From: Aequorivita marisscotiae
GTDB lineage: Bacteria > Bacteroidota > Bacteroidia > Flavobacteriales > Flavobacteriaceae
Direction: 5' to 3'
DNA length: 64,000 bases
NCBI RefSeq assembly: GCF_029814825.1
Contig: NZ_CP122379.1
Coordinates: 744,001 to 808,000 of the forward strand
The position numbers were made by a program, and so were the translations under genes. Positions 25,114 to 33,269 of the stretch are shown here, in pieces. A model generated the notes under the pieces. That model had not been told where the DNA came from and did no database searches. It saw only the letters and a list, made by a program, of their open reading frames with translations. The number at the start of each line of letters is the position of its first letter. Positions within the stretch are counted from its first letter, which is position 1.

Positions 25114-25122
25114 ACGTCGATT

Positions 25123-26970
25123 ATGTGTGGAATTGTAGGCTATATTGGCAAAAGAGAAGCATATCCCATTGTTTTAAACGGATTAAAACGCTTAGAATAC
25201 AGAGGATATGACAGTGCAGGAATTGCACTATTTGATGGTACCGACATTCAACTGTGCAAAACAAAAGGCAAAGTTGCAAGTTTGGAGGAAAAAGCAAAGT
25301 TGAATATTTCTCGCGAAGGCAATTTAGGCATTGGCCACACCCGTTGGGCCACCCACGGAATACCAAACGATGTAAACAGCCATCCACACTATTCTATGAG
25401 TGGCGATTTGGTAATTATACACAATGGTATTATTGAAAATTACGGTTCACTTAAAAAAGAATTAATAAATAGAGGCTACACTTTTAAGTCTGATACAGAC
25501 ACCGAAGTTTTGGTTAATTTAATTGAAGACATTCAAATTAAAGAAAACGTAAAGCTAGGAAAAGCCGTGCAAATTGCTTTAAACCAAGTGGTGGGAGCGT
25601 ATGCAATAGCACTTTTCGACAAAAAGAAACCAAACGAAATTGTAGTTGCAAAATTGGGAAGTCCATTAGCCATTGGTATTGGTGAAGACGAATTTTTTGT
25701 GGCTAGCGATGCTTCTCCTTTTATAGAGTTTACAAACAACGCCATTTATTTAGAAGATGAGGAAATGGCAATTATTAGACTAGGACGCGATGTAAAAGTG
25801 CGTAAAATAAAAGACGATATTCTTGTTGCCCCGTACATTCAAGAACTTCAACTTAACTTAGAACAAATTGAAAAAGGTGGTTACGACCACTTTATGCTAA
25901 AAGAAATATACGAGCAACCTTCAGTTATAAAAGATACGTATCGCGGCAGATTACTTGCAGATCAAGGCATTGTTAGACTGGGCGGACTGGAAAATTATAT
26001 TGAAAAATTTACAAATGCCCAACGCATTATTATAGTTGCCTGTGGCACTTCGTGGCATGCCGGTTTGGTTGCTGAATATATTTTTGAAGATTTGGTGCGC
26101 ATACCAGTAGAGGTTGAATACGCTTCCGAATTTCGCTATCGCAACCCTATTATTTCTGAAAAAGATGTAGTAATCGCTATTTCTCAGAGTGGTGAAACAG
26201 CAGATACACTTGCAGCCATAAAATTGGCAAAATCTAAAGGTGCCTTTGTTTATGGAGTTTGCAATGTGGTTGGTTCTTCTATTTCGCGCGAAACTCACAG
26301 TGGCACCTACACCCATGCGGGACCAGAAATTGGCGTGGCATCTACCAAAGCTTTTACTACCCAAATTACTGTTTTAGCAATGATAGCGCTACGTCTGGCA
26401 AAAGCAAAAGGCACAATAAGCCAAAGCGATTTTATGCTTTATTTACGTGCGTTGGAGTTAATTCCAAACCAAGTTGAAGAAGCTTTAAAAACCGACGATA
26501 AGATAACCGAAATCTCCGCTGCGTTTAAAGATGCCAGAAACTTTCTTTATTTGGGAAGAGGCTACAATTTTCCAGTAGCTTTAGAAGGCGCTTTAAAATT
26601 AAAGGAAATTTCATACATTCATGCCGAAGGATACCCTGCCGCTGAAATGAAGCACGGTCCTATCGCATTAATTGACGAACAAATGCCAGTAGTGGTAATA
26701 GCCATAAAAAGCGACCATTACGACAAAGTTGTAAGCAACATCCAAGAAATTAAGGCCCGAAAAGGAAAAATTATCGCGGTAGTGTCTAAAGGCGATACCG
26801 TTGTAAAGGAAATGGCAGATTACGTTATGGAGGTTCCGCATACTATGGAAGCCTTAACACCTTTGTTAACAACCATACCATTGCAGTTACTTTCATACCA
26901 TATTGCAGTTATGCTGAACAGAAATGTAGATCAGCCTCGAAACTTGGCAAAATCTGTTACTGTAGAATAA
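25123..26970 (+). CDS. glmS: Glutamine--fructose-6-phosphate aminotransferase
   Basis: This 615-residue enzyme makes glucosamine-6-phosphate, the entry to peptidoglycan and LPS amino sugars. The N-terminal nucleophile Cys2 follows Met (MCGIVGYIG), with GHTRWATHG and the HNGIIENY substrate loop in the class II glutaminase domain (about 1-240). Two SIS sugar-isomerase domains follow (CGTSWHAG, SQSGETADT, AEMKHGPIALI), and it ends PRNLAKSVTVE as usual. No ribozyme or riboswitch precedes it. The DUF4270 gene lies 9 nt upstream. Confidence 0.98.
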   Translation: MCGIVGYIGKREAYPIVLNGLKRLEYRGYDSAGIALFDGTDIQLCKTKGKVASLEEKAKLNISREGNLGIGHTRWATHGIPNDVNSHPHYSMSGDLVIIHNGIIENYGSLKKELINRGYTFKSDTDTEVLVNLIEDIQIKENVKLGKAVQIALNQVVGAYAIALFDKKKPNEIVVAKLGSPLAIGIGEDEFFVASDASPFIEFTNNAIYLEDEEMAIIRLGRDVKVRKIKDDILVAPYIQELQLNLEQIEKGGYDHFMLKEIYEQPSVIKDTYRGRLLADQGIVRLGGLENYIEKFTNAQRIIIVACGTSWHAGLVAEYIFEDLVRIPVEVEYASEFRYRNPIISEKDVVIAISQSGETADTLAAIKLAKSKGAFVYGVCNVVGSSISRETHSGTYTHAGPEIGVASTKAFTTQITVLAMIALRLAKAKGTISQSDFMLYLRALELIPNQVEEALKTDDKITEISAAFKDARNFLYLGRGYNFPVALEGALKLKEISYIHAEGYPAAEMKHGPIALIDEQMPVVVIAIKSDHYDKVVSNIQEIKARKGKIIAVVSKGDTVVKEMADYVMEVPHTMEALTPLLTTIPLQLLSYHIAVMLNRNVDQPRNLAKSVTVE

Positions 26971-26991
26971 TTTACAGCATAAGTTACTACT

Positions 26992-27044
26992 AAAACCCAA
27001 ACGGCCTGACTTGCTTATGTAAGTTACACTGTTTGGGTTTTTTT
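26992..27044 (+). terminator. glmS terminator
   Basis: The stem AAAACCCAAAC / GTTTGGGTTTT encloses a 28-nt loop that can itself fold (ACTT...AAGT), followed by a T run. It lies 22 nt after the glmS stop. The rest of the 322-bp gap 26971-27292 is AT-rich, with a small inverted repeat CGTGT-GAA-ACACG near 27109 and the atpD promoter. Confidence 0.85.
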
Positions 27045-27199
27045 ATATTTTCAAAACATATTCTTCAATTTAAGGCAATTTCAAAGTTTCATTAGCTATA
27101 AACTATACGTGTGAAACACGCACTTTTACTATACATTAATCAATTTTTTCTAGTTTAATGTTTTTTCTTTTGAAGTAGTTAATTTTTTCAACATTCCCA

Positions 27200-27231
27200 T
27201 TGCATTTTTCATCTAGAAAAAACTATCTTTG
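27200..27231 (+). promoter_or_regulatory. atpD-atpC promoter
   Basis: TTG at 27200-27202, a 21-nt spacer and TATCTTTG at 27224-27231 match the Bacteroidota consensus. The predicted leader before the atpD ATG is about 55 nt. Confidence 0.75.
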
Positions 27232-27277
27232 CACCGTTCAAAATAGGGGTGGTTTTTTTGCCCTTAGATAACTATAA

Positions 27278-28798
<1,521 letters not shown>

Positions 28799-28869
28799 AA
28801 AAGTATGCAGTATTCAGTGGCAGATAGCAATAGCTGCCAACTGTAACTGCCAACTGAAAACTTATAAAT
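28799..28869 (+). repeat. Short tandem repeats in the atpD-atpC spacer
   Basis: The 71-bp spacer contains near-repeats GCCAACTGTAACTGCCAACTG preceded by TATGCAGTATTCAGTGGCAG, that is, repeated CAACTG/CAGT words. It is unusually long and patterned for a gap between two subunit genes. Confidence 0.45.
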
Positions 28870-29145
28870 ATGTACTTAGAAATAGTAACCCCCGAAGCGT
28901 CTTTAGTTGCAGGTGAAGTTGAAAGCATTACCGTACCCGGTGTAGATGGTGAATTTCAGATGCTTAATAATCACGCTCCCATTGTTTCTGTTTTACAGGA
29001 AGGCAAAGTGAAATTTAAAGGCAACCCAACGATCGCCGATGGTTTTGAGAAAAAATTTACCAAAGAAGGTGACAGGTGGGTACTTCATATTTCCGGAGGC
29101 ACTGTTGAGTGCAACAACAATCGTGTGATGGTTTTGGCGGATTAA
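28870..29145 (+). CDS. atpC: ATP synthase F1 subunit epsilon (short form)
   Basis: The 91 residues form only the N-terminal beta-sandwich of epsilon (MYLEIVTPEASLVAGEVES, GEFQMLNNHAPIVSVLQEG), which contacts gamma and the c-ring. The C-terminal two-helix inhibitory domain of the typical 130-140 residue subunit is missing; the gene ends normally with VMVLAD. ATP-hydrolysis control by epsilon extension is therefore not possible in the usual way. It is cotranscribed with atpD and followed by a hairpin terminator. Confidence 0.93.
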   Translation: MYLEIVTPEASLVAGEVESITVPGVDGEFQMLNNHAPIVSVLQEGKVKFKGNPTIADGFEKKFTKEGDRWVLHISGGTVECNNNRVMVLAD

Positions 29146-29171
29146 GCCGAAGCAAATCCAAAAAAAATAAG

Positions 29172-29213
29172 TCCCAAATTCCAAAATGATGGAGTTTGGG
29201 ATTTTTGTTTTTT
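29172..29213 (+). terminator. atpC terminator
   Basis: The stem CCCAAATTCC / GGAGTTTGGG (one mismatch) has an 8-nt loop and is followed by ATTTTTGTTTTTT. It lies about 28 nt after the atpC stop. Confidence 0.8.
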
Positions 29214-29228
29214 ATAAAAATTAATTTT

Positions 29229-29432
29229 TTACTCGAAATAATCCGCATTGTTTTGTCTATGATGTAAAACCCTGACAATCAAAATAGATTTTTCGTAAAT
29301 AAGATAGAACACGATATGTGGTTGGTATGGAATGCTTCGTATGTTCTCAGCTAAGTCATTTCGTAAAATACCTTCATTTGGAAAAAGCGTTAATTGTTCA
29401 AACAGATATAGACATAAATTATACCTATCATT
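29229..29432 (-). pseudogene. ParE/RelE toxin remnant, 5' truncated
   Basis: The minus-strand frame gives 67 codons ending in the unmistakable C-terminal half of a ParE-type toxin: RNDLAENIRSIPYQPHIVFY, then IYEKSILIVRVLHHR and a final DYF. The N-terminal helices (about 30 residues) and any ATG are gone. The frame starts directly after the TGA of the upstream HTH gene and is in the same frame as it. No ParD antitoxin is nearby. It is probably the leftover of a toxin-antitoxin locus damaged by a deletion that ended at the HTH gene. Confidence 0.75.
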
Positions 29433-29639
29433 TCAATCTTTTATATACTCCAAAATATTTCCAGGCTGGCAATCCAATGCTTTACAAATTGCCTCCAAGG
29501 TTGTAAACCGAACTGCTCGTGCTTTTCCAGATTTTAATATTGACAGATTGGCTTCCGTAATATTGATAATTTCTGCAAGTTCTTTGCTTTTCATACCACG
29601 ACTTTCCAATAACTTATCTAAGTTTATAACTATACCCAT
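29433..29639 (-). CDS. YozG-like XRE family regulator
   Basis: This 68-residue protein is a single helix-turn-helix domain. It has the signature of regulators paired with DUF2975 membrane proteins: INLDKLLESRGMKSKELAE, the recognition region EANLSILKSGKARAVRFTTL, and CKALDCQPGNILEY. It starts 3 nt after the DUF2975 gene, so the pair is one operon. A paired-repeat promoter upstream is the obvious autoregulatory site. Confidence 0.9.
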   Translation of the reverse strand: MGIVINLDKLLESRGMKSKELAEIINITEANLSILKSGKARAVRFTTLEAICKALDCQPGNILEYIKD

Positions 29640-29642
29640 TTG

Positions 29643-30410
29643 CTATATTGTTAAGTCGTTATCCTCTCTGATACTTTGCCCATACCTCAATAAAACTGAG
29701 AGTATAATCAATGATAGGCCCATTATAAAAAACACAAAATTGAAATCCAATGTAGGATTAAAAATATACTCAACCAATTGATTGACATTGGGATCATCAG
29801 CAAGTATAAAGCGAATTACACCATAGTTAGTTGCAAAATAAACACTTAGCACTACATAACAGATTTGTGAAAATATGAATAGAAAACCCAAATTTCTTAT
29901 GTTTTCGAAAAGAGCGGAGGAAAAAGTAATTCTTCTTCTTAATATTTGAAAAATCCTTTTTAATAAATAAAATGAAATCACTGCTACAACAAGTGAAAGA
30001 TAATTATAGAAATATCCAAAAATACCAAATAGCATATTCGAACTTTTTACCCGAACCTTGGTGTTTACAGATACATGATTTTGTGTTAATTGCAATGTTT
30101 CGTTCTTAAATTTAGACAAAATTTCGAACGAGGTTTCAGCGGGTATCTTATTTATACTGTATATGTCTTTGTCGATCCTCTTTGAAGGTCTTTCTCCTTT
30201 CCAATCGAAGATTGAATCGGGAGTACGAATATACATTTTTACAGGAATTTGAAACCCTTTTGAAGGATGCAAATCAGTCGAAAAATTACCGACAGATCCA
30301 TCATGGGTAAAAACTAGCAACGATAGGTTAAATATTAAAAAAGCAATACTTACCCAAAAAGCGAAATTGAAAATAAAATACAAAACACTTACTATACCTA
30401 AATTTTTCAT
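29643..30410 (-). CDS. DUF2975 membrane protein
   Basis: The 255-residue protein has four predicted transmembrane helices (about 7-33, 130-155, 165-195, 222-243). An extracytoplasmic stretch of about 90 residues lies between the first two. The C-terminal signature LRYGQSIREDNDLTI is the DUF2975 hallmark that normally precedes a YozG-type HTH, as it does here. It is longer than typical DUF2975 proteins (about 160-180) because of the first loop. The role is unknown; the pairing suggests the membrane protein modulates the regulator or is its main target. The coding sequence is visibly more AT-rich than its neighbours. Confidence 0.85.
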   Translation of the reverse strand: MKNLGIVSVLYFIFNFAFWVSIAFLIFNLSLLVFTHDGSVGNFSTDLHPSKGFQIPVKMYIRTPDSIFDWKGERPSKRIDKDIYSINKIPAETSFEILSKFKNETLQLTQNHVSVNTKVRVKSSNMLFGIFGYFYNYLSLVVAVISFYLLKRIFQILRRRITFSSALFENIRNLGFLFIFSQICYVVLSVYFATNYGVIRFILADDPNVNQLVEYIFNPTLDFNFVFFIMGLSLIILSVLLRYGQSIREDNDLTI

Positions 30411-30420
30411 TTATAAAATA

Positions 30421-30470
30421 ATTATTGTTTAACGATAACAAATATATCCAAATTATCGAAAAACAATAAT
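30421..30470 (-). promoter_or_regulatory. Promoter within a long inverted repeat (DUF2975-HTH operon)
   Basis: Two 17-bp arms (30421-30437 and 30454-30470) are inverted copies differing only at two central bases (ATTATTGTTTAACGATA against ATTATTGTTTTTCGATA). On the minus strand the -7 box TATATTTG (30439-30446) lies between the arms. The -33 TTG (30464-30466) lies inside the distal arm, with a 17-nt spacer. A protein bound at the arms would block the promoter, which suggests autorepression. Confidence 0.7.
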
Positions 30471-30580
30471 TTATTTAATTGGATTGAATTTGAAAAAATT
30501 ATTCAATTCCTTAAAGTTATATTAACACCCCTTCCATCTGTTAAAAGAGATTCGTAAATTTGTTTCAACCCAAAACAGTT

Positions 30581-31435
30581 ATGCAGTTACAGAAGATAGA
30601 CAAGGTAAAAACTATTACCAAAGAAGATTTTCTAAAAAATTACTTTAAGCCCCAAAAACCAGTAGTTATTGAAAGGTTTGTAGAGGACTGGCCGGCATTT
30701 ACAAAATGGGATCTCAATTATATGGCCGAAGTGGCTGGCGATAAAACCGTTCCACTTTACGATAACCGTCCCGTTAGTCATAAAGATGGTTTTAACGAGC
30801 CGCACGCAGAAATGAAGATGAGCGAATATGTTGCTCTTTTAAAAAAAGAACCCACCAATTACCGTATTTTTCTTTGGAACATTTTAAAGGAAGTGCCACA
30901 ACTCCAAAAAGATTTTAGTTATCCAGATTTTGGTTTGAAATTAATGAAAGGCCTACCAATGCTCTTTTTCGGCGGAACAGATTCGTACACGTTTATGCAT
31001 TATGACATTGATTTGGCAAACATCTTCCATTTTCACTTTCAAGGAAAAAAAGAAGTGATTCTCTTCGACCAAAAACAGAATGATTATCTATATAAAATAC
31101 CCCATTCCTTAATTACTCGTGAAGATATAGATTTTCACAATCCTGATTATACCAAATGGCCAGCATTAAAAAAAGCGGAGGGCTATATCACCAACTTAGA
31201 GCACGGCAATGTTTTATACATGCCCGAAGGCTATTGGCATTATATGCGCTACATTACCCCAGGTTTTTCGATGAGCCTACGTGCCATTGCAAGAAATCCT
31301 AAAAACTTGGCCAAAGCAATTTATAATATTGCTGTTATGCGTTACTACGATCAGTTAATGCGAAAACTAAAAGGACAAAAATGGATTGATTGGAAAAACG
31401 AACAAGCTATTTTGCGCACCAATAAAATGCTATAG
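30581..31435 (+). CDS. Cupin-8/JmjC-like Fe(II) 2-oxoglutarate oxygenase
   Basis: The 284-residue protein is counted from ATG 30581; an upstream TTG at 30560 falls inside a -7 box (TAAATTTG, 30555-30562) and is unlikely. The double-stranded beta-helix shows the iron-binding HxD in FMHYDIDLANIFHFHFQGKK and the distal His in YMPEGYWHYMRY. A leading FKPQKPVVIERFVEDWPA is typical of cupin-8 proteins. Relatives hydroxylate proteins (factor-inhibiting-HIF type) or are small-molecule oxygenases; the substrate here is unknown. It is a free-standing gene, with the small barrel gene 40 nt downstream. Confidence 0.88.
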   Translation: MQLQKIDKVKTITKEDFLKNYFKPQKPVVIERFVEDWPAFTKWDLNYMAEVAGDKTVPLYDNRPVSHKDGFNEPHAEMKMSEYVALLKKEPTNYRIFLWNILKEVPQLQKDFSYPDFGLKLMKGLPMLFFGGTDSYTFMHYDIDLANIFHFHFQGKKEVILFDQKQNDYLYKIPHSLITREDIDFHNPDYTKWPALKKAEGYITNLEHGNVLYMPEGYWHYMRYITPGFSMSLRAIARNPKNLAKAIYNIAVMRYYDQLMRKLKGQKWIDWKNEQAILRTNKML

Positions 31436-31475
31436 TTCCTTAAGAATTCAGTACCTTTCCTTTAATTTTTTTTAA

Positions 31476-31994
31476 ATGAAAATCGCCGCAATCGTTTTTA
31501 TACTACTTTGGGTACAGGTAACTTTTGCACAGGCCTATACCGGAAAGGGCGACGTAAAATTCCAGATTGGTGCTAATTTTCAAGATAATGGCACTGGAAT
31601 TATGGGGAGTGTAGATTTTGGCGTGGGTGAAAATATTTCACTCGGACTGGCTTCAACATATTTGTTGGGCATCGATAAAATTAGAAATAAAAGTGGCGAA
31701 GAAGAGCCCTTCGCAGATTTTAAGGATAGGTTTGACTTCCGTGCACGTTTTAACGCAAACCTTGGAAATGTTATAAACGTTGATGAATATTTAGATGTTT
31801 ATCCCGGTCTTTACGCAAGTTTGAAAAACTTTGGCGGGCATTTGGGTTTGCGATACTTCTTTACCAATGGTTTTGGAGTTTTTACCGAGATAAATATTCC
31901 TATTTCAAAATACAACACAAATATGTTAACTCAGGCCGAAAAGTTGCATAATCAAGTTTCAGTTAGCTTTGGGGCTTCGTTCAATATCTATTAA
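31476..31994 (+). CDS. Small outer-membrane beta-barrel-like protein
   Basis: The 172-residue exported protein has signal MKIAAIVFILLWVQVTFAQ, then strands of the 8-stranded barrel kind: KFQIGANFQDNGTGIMGS, DFGVGENISLGLASTYLLG, LYASLKNFGGHLGLRY. It ends VSVSFGASFNIY with an aromatic last residue. It resembles a small conserved flavobacterial family whose function is unknown. It lies 40 nt after the cupin-8 gene on the same strand and may be co-transcribed. Confidence 0.72.
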   Translation: MKIAAIVFILLWVQVTFAQAYTGKGDVKFQIGANFQDNGTGIMGSVDFGVGENISLGLASTYLLGIDKIRNKSGEEEPFADFKDRFDFRARFNANLGNVINVDEYLDVYPGLYASLKNFGGHLGLRYFFTNGFGVFTEINIPISKYNTNMLTQAEKLHNQVSVSFGASFNIY

Positions 31995-32037
31995 ATAGGC
32001 GCTATTGGTATGAGTTTAAAATTCGCTTAATTATACC

Positions 32038-32229
32038 TTATTCTTCAAAAAATATACTTTCAATTGGCAATTTAAATAATCTTGAAATCTTAAAGGCAAG
32101 TGGTAAACTGGGATCAAATTTTCCTGTTTCAATAGCGTTTATAGTTTGCCGAGAAACCTGAACTTCAACTGACAATTGGGCTTGGGTCATATTGTGCTGG
32201 GCACGTAGTATTTTGATTTTATTCTTCAT
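32038..32229 (-). CDS. XRE family regulator (second module)
   Basis: The 63-residue protein is a single Cro/CI HTH domain: MKNKIKILRAQHNMTQAQLS, VSRQTINAIETGKFDPSLPL, ending IESIFFEE. This is the common small-regulator class that accompanies membrane proteins, distinct from the YozG-like one at 29433. Its ATG overlaps the stop of the membrane-protein gene by four bases (ATGA), so translation is coupled. Confidence 0.92.
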   Translation of the reverse strand: MKNKIKILRAQHNMTQAQLSVEVQVSRQTINAIETGKFDPSLPLAFKISRLFKLPIESIFFEE

Positions 32230-32639
32230 TTGTATCTATTTAAGCCTACAAAAGTTGCTACTAAATATGTAATCCCAATGAGTATAACTACATCTGCAAT
32301 TTCCGCGTTAATACTAATAATTTTTGCTTGATCTAATAATGAATAGCTCAATCCACCAACCACGCCTATACCTAATGAAATTGCCATTGCCTCAACATGT
32401 ATTTTGCGCTGCATTTCGTCCAAATTGTTAATGTATTTTCGATTCATAATAATCATTCCTATACCAACAACAGTAGCTATAAAAATAAATATGAGAGTTA
32501 ATACAGTATTGCCTTCCCAGAAAAATTTTTGTCCAAAGGAGGCCACTGCCATGGCTATTACCCACCCTCCGGTCCAATAGGCTAATTGTTTAATATTGTT
32601 CCTATTGGTTACTTTCCATGTATTCTGTTTTGCGTCCAT
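32226..32639 (-). CDS. Four-helix membrane protein paired with XRE regulator
   Basis: The 137-residue protein has four hydrophobic helices (about 18-35, 44-64, 86-106, 114-132). A conserved-looking charged loop NRKYINNLDEMQRKIHVEAM lies between helices 2 and 3. I do not recognise a named function. It is first in a two-gene operon with the HTH regulator and is preceded by a promoter and a 15-bp direct repeat. This gene order (membrane protein then HTH) repeats that of 29433-30410. Confidence 0.8.
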   Translation of the reverse strand: MDAKQNTWKVTNRNNIKQLAYWTGGWVIAMAVASFGQKFFWEGNTVLTLIFIFIATVVGIGMIIMNRKYINNLDEMQRKIHVEAMAISLGIGVVGGLSYSLLDQAKIISINAEIADVVILIGITYLVATFVGLNRYK

Positions 32640-32641
32640 AA

Positions 32642-32709
32642 GTAAAGTTTATTTGATTATTTGTAAAGTTTATTTGACACAAATATAAATAAATGCCTTG
32701 AAATGTCAA
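32642..32709 (-). promoter_or_regulatory. Promoter and direct-repeat operator of the second HTH module
   Basis: On the minus strand TTG (32707-32709), a 19-nt spacer and TATATTTG (32680-32687) form a full promoter. Just downstream are two perfect 15-bp direct repeats TCAAATAAACTTTAC (32663-32677 and 32642-32656). Their period is exactly 21 bp, two helical turns, and they reach to 2 nt before the ATG. This is a strong candidate operator for the XRE protein. Confidence 0.8.
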
Positions 32710-32732
32710 GTTTTATTTACAATAAATTCTAA

Positions 32733-33209
32733 TTATTTTAAAATTTCATTCACTTTGTGGTACACCAACTCAGGTTCCCACCCACGATAAAAAAGGTAAT
32801 CGGCCAGTTTTTTTCGCTTTTTTTGAAGATTTTTTTCGCCAGCTAATTGTAGCAATCGTTTGTCTGCCAAGATTTCAAAGGTTTTGTAGTATTCAGCATC
32901 GGGTATTTCCTTTAGAGCAATTTTAATATTGAATTTTGAAATTTCACGGAATTTCAATTCATTCACAATTCTATTTCTTCCCCATTTTTTCGTTCTAAAC
33001 TTTCCTCTGGCATAGGCTTGCGCAAAGCGGGTTTCATTTAAAAAATTATGTTTAAGTAAGTGATCTATAATATTATCCACTGTCACCGGGATCATCTGCA
33101 TTTCATACAGTTTTTGGCGCACTTCTTTATGGCAACGTTCCTGATAGGCACAGTAGCGCTCCATTCGCCTGGTAGCTTCTTCAACGGTGTATGTTTTGTG
33201 AGTGTTCAA
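32733..33209 (-). CDS. recX: Regulatory protein RecX
   Basis: RecX limits RecA filament growth. The three-helix repeats are visible: TVEEATRRMERYCAYQERCH, DNIIDHLLKHNFLNETRFAQAYARGK and a C-terminal KKRKKLADYLFYRGW. The open frame extends to TTG 33257, but that lies inside the rng terminator. The likely start is TTG 33209 (158 residues, NTHKTYTVEEAT) or ATG 33164. RecX and RadA, both acting with RecA, occur in this window but are not adjacent. Confidence 0.9.
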   Translation of the reverse strand: MNTHKTYTVEEATRRMERYCAYQERCHKEVRQKLYEMQMIPVTVDNIIDHLLKHNFLNETRFAQAYARGKFRTKKWGRNRIVNELKFREISKFNIKIALKEIPDAEYYKTFEILADKRLLQLAGEKNLQKKRKKLADYLFYRGWEPELVYHKVNEILK

Positions 33210-33225
33210 ACTGGAAGTAAAACTA

Positions 33226-33267
33226 ACAAAAAAACCCCTTTCGAAGTAAGTCTTCAAAAGGGGTTTT
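33226..33267 (-). terminator. rng terminator
   Basis: On the minus strand a 16-nt arm (AAAACCCCTTTTGAAG) pairs with CTTCGAAAGGGGTTTT (one mismatch) around a 5-nt loop, followed by a T run. It begins 3 nt after the rng stop and overlaps the over-extended recX frame. Confidence 0.9.
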
Positions 33268-33269
33268 GG

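Noticed and set aside
25060-25122. glmS ribozyme/riboswitch
   Set aside because: Only 9 nt separate glmS from the upstream gene and there is no ribozyme-like structure.
29229-29639. HTH-ParE fusion protein by TGA read-through
   Set aside because: The two parts are in frame, but one-in-three chance explains that, and the TGA has no clear read-through signal. I report a truncated toxin remnant instead.
29332-29781. Plus-strand 149-residue frame over the HTH and toxin remnant
   Set aside because: It is antisense to a clear HTH gene and its sequence has no family features; a shadow frame.
33210-33257. N-terminal extension of recX from TTG 33257
   Set aside because: The segment is the rng terminator hairpin, and its residues do not look like RecX.
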